A DNA stretch of 64,000 bases from Streptomyces pyxinicus. Its GTDB lineage: Bacteria; Actinomycetota; Actinomycetes; Streptomycetales; Streptomycetaceae. The translations under genes and the position numbers were made by a program. Positions within the stretch are counted from its first letter, which is position 1. Each line of letters begins with the position of its first letter. The stretch covers positions 124,001-188,000 of the forward strand of contig NZ_JANUGP010000007.1 of the NCBI RefSeq assembly GCF_024753135.1, read 5' to 3'. Below, piece by piece: positions 7,793 through 15,244 of this stretch. Under the pieces are notes generated by a model. That model worked only from the letters and a program-made list of their open reading frames with translations, made no database searches and was not told the DNA's origin.

Positions 7793-8641
7793 ATGGCAGA
7801 GCGCCCGGTACGAAAGCCGCGCAAGGTGCACTCCGCGCAGGTGGTGCGGACCGAACGCCTCACCCCGCACATGCAGCGCGTGGTGCTGGGCGGCGAGGGC
7901 CTGGCCGACTTCGCGGCGGACACCTGCACCGACCACTACGTGAAACTGCTCTTCGGCCCCGAGGGCGTCAGCTACCCGGAACCCTTCGACCTGGAGCACA
8001 TCCGCGCCGAGCTCCCCCGTGAGCAGTGGCCGGTGACCCGCACCTACACCGTGCGCGCCTGGGACCCCGAACACCGCGAGCTGACCCTCGACTTCGTCGT
8101 GCACGGCGACGAGGGCCTGGCCGGCCCCTGGGCCGCCCGGGTCCAGCCCGGCGAGACGATCCGCTTCATGGGCCCCGGCGGCGCCTACACGCCCGACCCG
8201 GCCGCCGACTGGCACCTGCTCGCCGGGGACGAGAGCGCGCTGCCCGCCATCGCCCGCGCCCTGGAGACCCTCCCGGCCGGCGCCCGCGCCCACGTTTTCG
8301 TGGAGGTCTCCGGCCCCGAGGAGGAGCAGAAGATCGACACCGAGGTGGAGGTCGTCTGGCTGCACCGCGGGGACCGCCCGGTCGGCGAGGCCCTGCTGGC
8401 GGCCGTCCGCGCCCTGGAGTTCCCGGCGGGCCGCCCGCACGCGTTCGTGCACGGCGAGGCGGCCTTCGTGAAGGAACTGCGCCGGATGCTCCGCGTCGAC
8501 CTCCAGATCCCGCGCGAGGACCTCTCCATCTCCGGATACTGGCGCCTCGGCCACAACGAGGACGGCTGGCAGGCCTCCAAGCGGGAGTGGAACGCCCGCA
8601 TCGAGGTCGAGCAGGAGGGCGGCGCGGCGGCGGCCGCCTGA
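7793..8641 (+). CDS. Siderophore-interacting protein, FAD-dependent ferric-siderophore reductase
   Basis: Cytoplasmic flavoprotein of the SIP/ViuB family, 282 residues, which reduces ferric siderophores to release iron. The FAD-binding domain carries the fingerprint RTYTVRAWDPEHRELTLDFV (about 83-102), followed by GDEGLAGPWAARVQPGE and the NAD(P)H-binding domain (HLLAGDESALPAI, PHAFVHGEAAFVKELRR), ending with GYWRLGHNEDGW. ATG 7793 was preferred over the adjacent GTG 7790 because it gives a 5-nt gap from the aggagg ribosome binding site. An iron box directly upstream indicates repression by a DmdR1-type regulator. It is a single gene with no siderophore synthesis or uptake genes around it. 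Confidence 0.95.
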   Translation: MAERPVRKPRKVHSAQVVRTERLTPHMQRVVLGGEGLADFAADTCTDHYVKLLFGPEGVSYPEPFDLEHIRAELPREQWPVTRTYTVRAWDPEHRELTLDFVVHGDEGLAGPWAARVQPGETIRFMGPGGAYTPDPAADWHLLAGDESALPAIARALETLPAGARAHVFVEVSGPEEEQKIDTEVEVVWLHRGDRPVGEALLAAVRALEFPAGRPHAFVHGEAAFVKELRRMLRVDLQIPREDLSISGYWRLGHNEDGWQASKREWNARIEVEQEGGAAAAA

Positions 8642-8644
8642 CCC

Positions 8645-8667
8645 CGTCGGGTCCGGAACGCCCGACG
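8645..8667. terminator. Bidirectional hairpin between convergent SIP and GNAT genes
   Basis: A perfect 7-bp stem (CGTCGGG at 8645-8651, CCCGACG at 8661-8667) with a 9-nt loop fills the short gap between the two convergent stop codons. Confidence 0.6.
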
Positions 8668-8677
8668 CGTCCCCGGC

Positions 8678-9259
8678 TCAGCCGCCGTGTACGCGGGCGT
8701 GCAGGTGCATGTCGTGCCAGCCGTCCGGGTGCAGCAGCGCGCTGCGCCGGGTGCCCTCCAGGGTGAACCCGGCTCTGGCGGCCACCTTGCAGGACGCCTC
8801 GTTGGCGGTGGAGTGGTGCAGTTCGAGGCGGTGGAAGCCGATCTCCTCCAGCGCCCAGCGGGACAGCGCGGTCGCGGCCCGCGCCGCGACACCCCGGCCG
8901 CGCGCCCCGGCCACGGTCCAGTACGCCACCTCGGCCACCCCGTCGTCGAGCAGGATCTGCCGGAGCGCGACCCGGCCCCGCAGTTCACCCGACTCCTCCT
9001 CCGCCACGGCCCACTGCACCTGGGTCTCCGCCGCCCAGGCCCGCTGCCACTGGCTGATCCAGTCGGCGGCCTCCCCCACCGAGGCGCAGGTCCGCAGATG
9101 CCACTGGTGCATCAGCGGGTCCTGGAAGGCGGCGTGCACGGCGGGCGCGTCCTCCGTCCGCCAGGGGCGCAGCACCAGGCCGTCACCGGCGGGCAGGACG
9201 GGCTGCGGGATAAGAGCGAGGGTTCCGGGAGGCAGCACGGGGCTGGTGAGAAACGGCAT
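8678..9259 (-). CDS. GNAT-family N-acetyltransferase (RimJ/RimL type)
   Basis: Acetyl-CoA-dependent N-acetyltransferase of 193 residues. Family features are the LVLRPWRTEDAPAVHAAFQD strand-helix (about 28-47), the acetyl-CoA pyrophosphate loop VAGARGRGVAARAATALSRW and the C-terminal HRLELHHSTANEASCKVAAR with GFTLEGTRRSALL. RimJ/L-type enzymes acetylate protein N-termini, antibiotics or small amines; the acceptor cannot be predicted. It is divergent from the pseudouridine synthase gene with an 81-bp spacer that must hold both promoters. Confidence 0.9.
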   Translation of the reverse strand: MPFLTSPVLPPGTLALIPQPVLPAGDGLVLRPWRTEDAPAVHAAFQDPLMHQWHLRTCASVGEAADWISQWQRAWAAETQVQWAVAEEESGELRGRVALRQILLDDGVAEVAYWTVAGARGRGVAARAATALSRWALEEIGFHRLELHHSTANEASCKVAARAGFTLEGTRRSALLHPDGWHDMHLHARVHGG

Positions 9260-9340
9260 GATCCGTATCGTGCCGGGTCGCCCCGGGCCTGCCGAGCCGT
9301 TTTCGGACGCCGTAACCCCTACGGGTTCCTCGTACCCTTG

Positions 9341-10297
9341 ATGGCGATGAGACGCCGTACCCCGCCGCCGCCCGCCCCGCTCCCCCAGCGCGAGGGCGTC
9401 GATCCCGTACGGGTACGGCTGCCCGCGGCCGGGGCGTGGGCCACGGTGCGCGAGCACCTGGTGGAGCGGCTGACGGGCGCCGGTCCCGGCATGGTCGAGG
9501 AGATGTTCGACGCGGGGCTCGTCGTCGGGGCCGACGGCCGGGCGGTGCCGCCGGACGCGCCCTACCGGCCGGGCATGTCCGTGTGGTTCCACCGCGAGCT
9601 GCCCGCCGAGGTGCCGGTGCCGTTCCCGGTGGAGGTCGTGTACCGGGACGAGCACCTCGTCGTCGCCGACAAGCCGCACTTCCTGGCGACGACCCCGCGC
9701 GGATCGCACGTCACCCAGACCGCGCTCGCCCGTCTGCGCCGCGACCTCGGCATCCCGGCGCTGACGGCCGCGCACCGCCTCGACCGGCTGACGGCGGGCC
9801 TCGTGCTGTTCACGGTGCGCCCCGGGGAACGCGGCGCGTACCAGAGCCTGTTCCGGGACCGGCTGGTGCGCAAGGAGTACGAGGCGATCGCACCGTACGA
9901 CCCCACGCTCGCCCTGCCCCGGACCGTGCGCAGCAGGATCGCGAAGGAACGCGGGGTGCTGGCCGCCCGCGAGGTCGAGGGCGAGCCCAACGCCGAGACG
10001 CACGTGGAGGTCACCGGCCACCGGCACGGTCTGGCCCGCTACCGCCTGGTCCCGGCCACAGGCCAGACCCACCAGCTCCGCGTCCACCTGAACACCCTCG
10101 GCGTCCCGATCCTCGGCGACCCCCTGTACCCGGAGGCGACGCCCCCGACCGCACCGGACGACTTCCGCCGCCCGCTCCAACTCCTCGCCCGCGACCTCTC
10201 CTTCGCCGACCCCGTCACGGGCCTGCGGCACCACTTCCGCAGCGGCCGCGAGCTGCGGTCCTGGTCGTCGTACGCCGACTGGGCCGGGGCTGCCTGA
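9341..10297 (+). CDS. RluA-family pseudouridine synthase
   Basis: RNA-modifying enzyme that isomerises uridine to pseudouridine, 318 residues. The catalytic Asp lies in the conserved loop ALTAAHRLDRLTAGLVLFTV near residue 148, and the domain includes PFPVEVVYRDEHLVVADKPH before it and ARYRLVPATGQTHQLRVHL and GVPILGDPLYPE after it. ATG 9341 was chosen, although ATG 9347 six bases later is equally possible because no strong ribosome binding site is seen. The RNA target (23S rRNA or tRNA) cannot be decided from sequence. Confidence 0.93.
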   Translation: MAMRRRTPPPPAPLPQREGVDPVRVRLPAAGAWATVREHLVERLTGAGPGMVEEMFDAGLVVGADGRAVPPDAPYRPGMSVWFHRELPAEVPVPFPVEVVYRDEHLVVADKPHFLATTPRGSHVTQTALARLRRDLGIPALTAAHRLDRLTAGLVLFTVRPGERGAYQSLFRDRLVRKEYEAIAPYDPTLALPRTVRSRIAKERGVLAAREVEGEPNAETHVEVTGHRHGLARYRLVPATGQTHQLRVHLNTLGVPILGDPLYPEATPPTAPDDFRRPLQLLARDLSFADPVTGLRHHFRSGRELRSWSSYADWAGAA

Positions 10298-10331
10298 CCA
10301 GCGGGCGCCGGCCCCGCACCGGGCACCCCGC

Positions 10332-11807
10332 TCAGTCGCCGTGCCACCAGCGCAGCAGGCGTCCCCAGAAGCCCGTGGGATGGGTGTCCGGGCGCGGGGG
10401 CGTGGGGGGCGGGACGGGAGCCGGGACCGGGGCCGGTTTCGGCAGGGCTCCGGGGGCGGTGTCGTCGTAGGCCGGGCGGTCGACGCGGGTGGGTGGGACC
10501 GGCATCAGCCGGGGCGGCAGGTCGACGTCCTGCTGCGGCTTCGGGTCGAAGCACACGGGCAGGGCGACGAGATGCCGGGCGGCGATGGACTCGCGCCAGC
10601 GCAGATCCTCCTCCGGGCATGCGAGGCGGATGTCCGGCAGCCGGGTGAGCAGGGCGTCGACACCGACGTCGGCGATGGCGCGGCCGATGTCCTGGCCGGG
10701 GCACTCGTGCGGGCCGCCGCCGAAGGCCAGGTGGGACCGGTTGCCCTGCATGCCGGCCGACAGGTCGGGGCGGATACGCGGGTCGACGTTGCCCGGCGCG
10801 GGGGCGAACAGCAGTCCGTCGCCCTTGCGGATGGCCTGTCCGCCCAGCTCGGTGTCCTGCTTGGCGTAGTAGCCGAACACGGTGCTGAACGGCGGCTCGT
10901 TCCACAGGGACTGCTCGATCGCCTCCGGCACGGTCATCTGCCCGCCATTGAGCTGGGCGCGGAAGCCCGGCTCGGTGAGGACCATGCGCAGCGCGTTGGC
11001 GAGCAGGTTCGCGGTGGCCTCGTAGGCCGCGAAGAGGACGAGCCGCAGGTGTTCGCGGACCTCGTCGTCGGTGAGCCGCGCCGGGTGGGTGACGAGGTGG
11101 CTGGTGAAGTCGTCCTCGGGCCGGGCGCGCCGCCGGGTGGTGAGCCGGCTCAGCGCCTCCATGACGTAGGCGTGGCTCTGGATGGCGGTCTCGGTGCCCT
11201 TGAGCGCGTCGCGGGCGGCCTGCACCATGCGTTCGTTGTACTCCTCGGACATGCCGAGGATCTCGCACATGACCGCCATCGGCAGGTGCTCGGCGAACTG
11301 GGAGACCAGGTCGGCCCGGCCGCGCTCGCAGATGCGGTTGACCAGGGCCTGGGTGGAGCGGCCGATGTGCCGGCGCACGCTGCGGTGGTCGATGGTGGCC
11401 ATGGCGGAGGTGACGGCGTCCCGCAGCCGCTGGTGCTCGTCGCCCTCGGCGTGCGAGCAGATGGGCTGCCAGGCGATGTGCGGCATCAGCGGGTGGTCGG
11501 GTTTGACCGTGCCGTCCAGCAGCGGGGTCCAGATCCGGCTGTCGCGGGTGTACTGCGAGGGGCTGCGCACCATCTGCAGGTTCTCGGCGTGGCCGAGCAC
11601 CACCCACATCGGCACGTCCTCGTGCAGCAGGACGGGGGCCACGGGGCCGTGCTCGTCGCGCAGGCGCTCGTAGAGCCCGCCGAGGTCCTTCGCGTCGGGG
11701 CCGTGGAGCCGGTGCGTTCCGCCGGGCCCGCGGCCGTGTGCCGGGCAGCCCGGCGGCGGTCCGGGGAGGGGGTCGGTGCCGGTGGGGGACGAGGGTTCAG
11801 ACGTCAC
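10332..11807 (-). CDS. rarE: Conservon cytochrome P450 lacking the ExxR motif (CYP157-like)
   Basis: Fifth gene of the conservon, a cytochrome P450 of 491 residues. The heme-binding loop FGGGPHECPGQDIGRAI is intact with Cys369. The K-helix reads EQSLW at 298-302 in place of ExxR, and the I-helix reads AAYEAT in place of AGxxT. Published work describes exactly this EQSLW replacement in the Streptomyces CYP157 family, so the protein probably folds but its oxidase activity is open. The N-terminus (about 40 residues) and C-terminus (PVPAPVPPPTPPRP) are proline-rich, then end GFWGRLLRWWHGD. The start is GTG 11807, 41 bp after rarD. The rar name rests on conservon synteny beside helY and tat genes. 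Confidence 0.92.
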   Translation of the reverse strand: MTSEPSSPTGTDPLPGPPPGCPAHGRGPGGTHRLHGPDAKDLGGLYERLRDEHGPVAPVLLHEDVPMWVVLGHAENLQMVRSPSQYTRDSRIWTPLLDGTVKPDHPLMPHIAWQPICSHAEGDEHQRLRDAVTSAMATIDHRSVRRHIGRSTQALVNRICERGRADLVSQFAEHLPMAVMCEILGMSEEYNERMVQAARDALKGTETAIQSHAYVMEALSRLTTRRRARPEDDFTSHLVTHPARLTDDEVREHLRLVLFAAYEATANLLANALRMVLTEPGFRAQLNGGQMTVPEAIEQSLWNEPPFSTVFGYYAKQDTELGGQAIRKGDGLLFAPAPGNVDPRIRPDLSAGMQGNRSHLAFGGGPHECPGQDIGRAIADVGVDALLTRLPDIRLACPEEDLRWRESIAARHLVALPVCFDPKPQQDVDLPPRLMPVPPTRVDRPAYDDTAPGALPKPAPVPAPVPPPTPPRPDTHPTGFWGRLLRWWHGD

Positions 11808-11848
11808 GGTGTTCGCTCCGGAACGGATGGGTGGGGGTGGGCCCGGCG

Positions 11849-12469
11849 TCAGGTGAGGGCGCCGGACAGGGCGAGGGAGTGCAGGAAGCGCGTGAGGGTC
11901 ATCAGGACGTCCTTGCTGGAGGCCCGCCGGCGTACGTCGCAGTCCAGGATCGGGATGTCCGGGGACAGGTCGAGCGCGGTCCGCAGTTCCTCGACGGGGT
12001 AACGGGGCGCGTCGGGGAAGGTGTTGACGGCGACGACGAAGGGCACGCCGCGCTCCTCCAGCCGGCCCATGACGTCGAAGCTGACCTCCAGGCGCCGGGT
12101 GTCGACCAGCACGACCGCGCCGAGAGCGCCCTCGAACAGGCCGTTCCACAGGAACCAGAAGCGCTCCTGGCCGGGGGTGCCGAACAGGTAGAGCACCAGC
12201 TTGTCGGTGATGCTGATGCGGCCGAAGTCCATGGCCACGGTGGTGGCGGTCTTGGAGTCGGAGCCGTAGTTGTCGTCGATGCCGATGCCGGCCTGCGTCA
12301 TGGTCTCCTCGGTGGTCAGCGGCCTGATCTCGCTGACGGAACCGACCATGGTGGTCTTGCCGACGCCGAAGCCGCCCACGATCACGATCTTCACCGCGGC
12401 CTGGGCCGTGTGCGGCAGCTGGTCCTCGGTACGGGGGCCGGGGATCGTGTCAGAGCCGTTGAAGTCCAT
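11849..12469 (-). CDS. rarD: Conservon small GTPase (CvnD/RarD)
   Basis: Ras-like/MglA-like ATP- or GTP-binding protein of 206 residues. It has the P-loop GGFGVGKT at 32-39, switch I around MTQAGIGIDD, the G3-like element LYLFGTPGQERFWFLW (Gly in place of the usual Asp) and FVVAVNTFPDAPRYP in the G4 position. In conservons it is thought to act with the roadblock protein and the DUF742 protein as a membrane-associated signalling complex. Its start lies 20 bp inside rarC, so translation is tightly coupled. In S. griseus the rar operon affects the onset of aerial mycelium formation, according to published work. Confidence 0.94.
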   Translation of the reverse strand: MDFNGSDTIPGPRTEDQLPHTAQAAVKIVIVGGFGVGKTTMVGSVSEIRPLTTEETMTQAGIGIDDNYGSDSKTATTVAMDFGRISITDKLVLYLFGTPGQERFWFLWNGLFEGALGAVVLVDTRRLEVSFDVMGRLEERGVPFVVAVNTFPDAPRYPVEELRTALDLSPDIPILDCDVRRRASSKDVLMTLTRFLHSLALSGALT

Positions 12470-12860
12470 GCATCACCGCTTCGAGGAGTGAACGGTCGGG
12501 GAGCGCCTGGCGGACGATCGGGGCGCGCGCCTGCACCAGTTCGGCCGCGATCAGCTCGGTGATCAGGACGGTCATCGCGCTGAACGGCAGCTGGAGGTAG
12601 GCCGAGAGTTCGGCCACGGACAGGGGGGCGGCGCACAGCCGGAGCACCGCCGCCTGCTCGGGCGAGGCGGCGGGACCCGGCGCGGAGCGCGCCACGATCA
12701 GGGTCACCAGGTCGAGTTCGGCGCGGGCGCCGTCGACGGATCCGGCGATGGTGAAGAGCCGTTCGGGGCTGCCGGACTTCTTCGCGCCGCCGGCCGGTCC
12801 AGGGGGCGGCGGGGGCGGTGGCAGGTCCTGCTGACGGCGTTTGCGGCGGGGCGGCGTCAT
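12450..12860 (-). CDS. rarC: Conservon DUF742 protein (CvnC/RarC)
   Basis: 136-residue DUF742 protein. After a basic, proline-rich leader (RRKRRQQDLPPPPPPPGP) the domain shows RLFTIAGSVDGARAELDLVT, followed by a winged-helix-like part with EQAAVLRLCAAPLSVAELSA and the ending LPDRSLLEAVMHGLQRL. The family is found almost only in conservons and may bridge the kinase-like protein and GTPase; a biochemical role is not established. ATG overlaps the rarB stop by 4 bp (ATGA). Confidence 0.94.
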   Translation of the reverse strand: MTPPRRKRRQQDLPPPPPPPGPAGGAKKSGSPERLFTIAGSVDGARAELDLVTLIVARSAPGPAASPEQAAVLRLCAAPLSVAELSAYLQLPFSAMTVLITELIAAELVQARAPIVRQALPDRSLLEAVMHGLQRL

Positions 12861-13261
12861 ACGGCCTGCCCGCCTCGCCGCGGCGGGCTGGTGAGGTGGG
12901 CGCCGATCCGGACGACGAGGTCGCGCATCATGCCGCTCATCCGGCCGGGCTCGCAGGTGACGTCGGCGAGCACGGCGAGGTAGGCGTTGTCGCCGGCGTT
13001 CATGAGGTAGAAGTAGCCGCCCTCGATCTCGAAGACGACGACCTTCATCTCCCCGGCGCCGGGGATCTCCTGGATGATGGCGCCGGCCAGGCTCTGCACT
13101 CCGGCGCAGGCGGCGGCCACCCGGTCGGCGGCGTCGGGGTCGCCGCCGTAGCGGGCGATGCGCAGGCCGTCCGCGGAGAGGACCACGATCATCTCGATGC
13201 CCGGCACACCGTCGTTCAGCTGCTTGAGCATCCAGTCCAGGTTGCCTCGCTGCTGGATCAC
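12857..13261 (-). CDS. rarB: Conservon roadblock/LC7 protein (CvnB/RarB)
   Basis: 134-residue roadblock/LC7-domain protein beginning MIQQRGNLDWMLKQLNDGVP, with AADRVAAACAGVQSLAGAII and the C-terminal strand-helix GYFYLMNAGDNAYLAVLADV. By analogy with MglB it may regulate nucleotide exchange or hydrolysis on the RarD GTPase. GTG 13261 overlaps the rarA stop by 4 bp, and its own stop overlaps the rarC start by 4 bp. Confidence 0.95.
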   Translation of the reverse strand: MIQQRGNLDWMLKQLNDGVPGIEMIVVLSADGLRIARYGGDPDAADRVAAACAGVQSLAGAIIQEIPGAGEMKVVVFEIEGGYFYLMNAGDNAYLAVLADVTCEPGRMSGMMRDLVVRIGAHLTSPPRRGGQAV

Positions 13262-14928
13262 TTGAGGTCCCTCTCGTCGTCGGCCTCGGTGGCGCCCTCG
13301 GCGGGGTCGTCCGAATCGTTGAGCAGGTGCAGGTACTTGGTCGGGTGGAGCGTGAAGTCGGTCAGCTCGGCGGCGGTGGCGTCCTCGGGCATGCCCTGGC
13401 GCAGGCCGTTCCAGAAGTCCTCGATGCCGGCGCCGGCGGGGCGGTCCATGAGCTTCTTGCGCTCGGGGTCGATCTCCGGCTCGGGTTCCGGTTCGGTTCT
13501 GGTCCGGGACCAGATGGTGGGCCGGCCCTCGCGTTCGGCGCGTTCGATGGCGGCCTGCTCGGCGTACCGCTGGGCGAGCGGGATCTTCACCCGGCTGCGG
13601 CGCTGCGGCAGTCCGCCCGCGGTCCACTCGGTGACCTCGGGGACGTCGTCCTCCATGGAGATCCCGGCGGGGATCTTGGGGCTGGTGGGGCGGCGGATCT
13701 TCGGCGGGCGCTTGGGGCCCTCGACGGCGCCGAGCGAGGCCTGCGGGACGCCGGTGGCGCCGATGCCGTGCGCGGCGCCGACGCCGGGCTCGGTGGTGGT
13801 CATGACGCGCGGGATGACGAGGATGGCGCGGACGCCGCCGTAAGCGGAGGCGCGCAGCGAGACCTCCATGTCGAACTGCTTGCACAGGCGGCCGACGACG
13901 GCCAGGCCGAGGTGCGGTGTCTCGCCGAGGTTGTGCGCGTCCTCGCCGTTCTTCGCGTCCTCGATCATCCGCTCGATACGGGCGCGGGACTCCTCGGTGA
14001 GGCTGACGCCGGCGTCCTCGATCTCGACGGCGAGTCCGGCCTGCACCTCGGAGGCGGTGACGTGCACCTTGGCCGTGGGCGGCGAGTAGCGGGTGGCGTT
14101 GTCGAGCAGTTCGGCGGCGGCGTGGATGATCGGCTCGACCGAGGTGCCCTTGATGTTGATGTTGACGATGGAGCTGAGTTCGATGCGCCGGTACTCCAGG
14201 ATGCGGGACATGGCGCCGCGCAGGGTGCTGTAGAGGGAGACCGGCAGCGGCCACTGGCGTCCGGGCCGGCCGCCGCCGAGCACGGAGATGGTGTCGGCGA
14301 GCCGGCCGATCAGCGAGGTGCCGTGGTCGAGGCGGAGCAGGTCGTCGAAGACCTCGGGGTTGCGGCCGTGGTCCTCCTCCATCTCCCGCATTTCCACGGC
14401 CTGTTGGTGCACGATGGCCTGGACGCGGCGGGCGATGCTCACATACGAGCGCTCGGTGGCGTCGCGCATCGAGATCTCGTGGTCGGCGCCGCGCAGGGAG
14501 ACGCGGAACATCTCGCGGTACCACTCGCTCAGGCCGACGAGATCGGAGTCGGCGTCGTAGATGTTGCGCAGCACGTCCCGCAGCGGTTCGCCGGCCCGCA
14601 GCCGGGCCAGACCGATGGGGATGATGTCGGTGGCGAAGCGGTGGATGAGCTCGTCCTGGGCGGCGAGCCGCTCGTCCAGGTGCGCGGCCTGGCGGGCGAG
14701 TTCGGCCTGCGCCGCGCGCAGACTCCGGCCGCGGCGGGCCGCCTCCGCCGCGGTGAGCAGGACCAGCAGCACGGCCAGCGCCCCGCACAGGCCGACGGCG
14801 AGCCGGGCCGGCGCCGGCACCAGCGCGGTGGCCGCCGCGCTCGCCGCGGCCATCGCCAGGAGGGGCGGCAACAACACGCGGGCGTAGGGACGTTCACGGC
14901 GACCGGGAGGCTTCTGAACACTCACCAT
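13258..14928 (-). CDS. rarA: Conservon sensor histidine kinase-like protein (CvnA/RarA)
   Basis: First gene of the conservon, 556 residues. Two N-terminal membrane segments lie at about residues 16-60 (VLLPPLLAMAAASAAATALV and LAVGLCGALAVLLVLLTA), then a cytoplasmic helical region (AELARQAAHLDERLAAQDEL), and a HATPase_c domain with the N-box AAELLDNATRYSPPTAKV near 270-287 and HLGLAVVGRLCKQFDMEVSL. I see no convincing phospho-acceptor H-box, so it may act through ATP binding without classical histidine phosphotransfer. The C-terminal 150 residues are charged and probably disordered. ATG 14928 has GGAAGG upstream. The operon promoter must lie between here and about 15050. Confidence 0.94.
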   Translation of the reverse strand: MVSVQKPPGRRERPYARVLLPPLLAMAAASAAATALVPAPARLAVGLCGALAVLLVLLTAAEAARRGRSLRAAQAELARQAAHLDERLAAQDELIHRFATDIIPIGLARLRAGEPLRDVLRNIYDADSDLVGLSEWYREMFRVSLRGADHEISMRDATERSYVSIARRVQAIVHQQAVEMREMEEDHGRNPEVFDDLLRLDHGTSLIGRLADTISVLGGGRPGRQWPLPVSLYSTLRGAMSRILEYRRIELSSIVNINIKGTSVEPIIHAAAELLDNATRYSPPTAKVHVTASEVQAGLAVEIEDAGVSLTEESRARIERMIEDAKNGEDAHNLGETPHLGLAVVGRLCKQFDMEVSLRASAYGGVRAILVIPRVMTTTEPGVGAAHGIGATGVPQASLGAVEGPKRPPKIRRPTSPKIPAGISMEDDVPEVTEWTAGGLPQRRSRVKIPLAQRYAEQAAIERAEREGRPTIWSRTRTEPEPEPEIDPERKKLMDRPAGAGIEDFWNGLRQGMPEDATAAELTDFTLHPTKYLHLLNDSDDPAEGATEADDERDLK

Positions 14929-15244
14929 GGATGCCTTCCGAGACGGATCGGCTGGGTGTCGGGGGGACTTACGGGGGGAAGGTTCATGAACTAACAGGGT
15001 CTTCCGGGGTATTTGGGAACAGGCGCGCGAATTCGTCTCAACTCGGTGCGCCGCGGGCGAGCTTAGTCCGACCGGATCATCGCCGTGTCATATTCGGCAA
15101 GCACCTGAAATCGCCCCAGCACCAGGAGTACGCTCATCACCATTTACACGCAGCGCTCCTATTCGAACACGTTCGGTCACGGCGTACGGGCAGACGAAAC
15201 CCCTCCACCCTGACGAGTGAAGGGGTCCCGCAGCGGCCCGGCGC
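14929..15244. other. Gene-free stretch carrying the rar promoter and helicase terminator
   Basis: About 316 bases without a credible gene. The part next to rarA (14929-15060) is the likely operon promoter and the stretch 15040-15180 is relatively AT-richer; the helicase 3' end and its hairpin occupy the other side. No known operator was recognised. Confidence 0.6.
15199..15226 (-). terminator. Candidate terminator of the helicase gene
   Basis: ACCCCT (15199-15204) pairs with AGGGGT (15221-15226), extended inward past one mismatch by CAC/GTG, with an 8-nt loop. It lies about 20 bp beyond the helicase stop codon. Confidence 0.5.
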
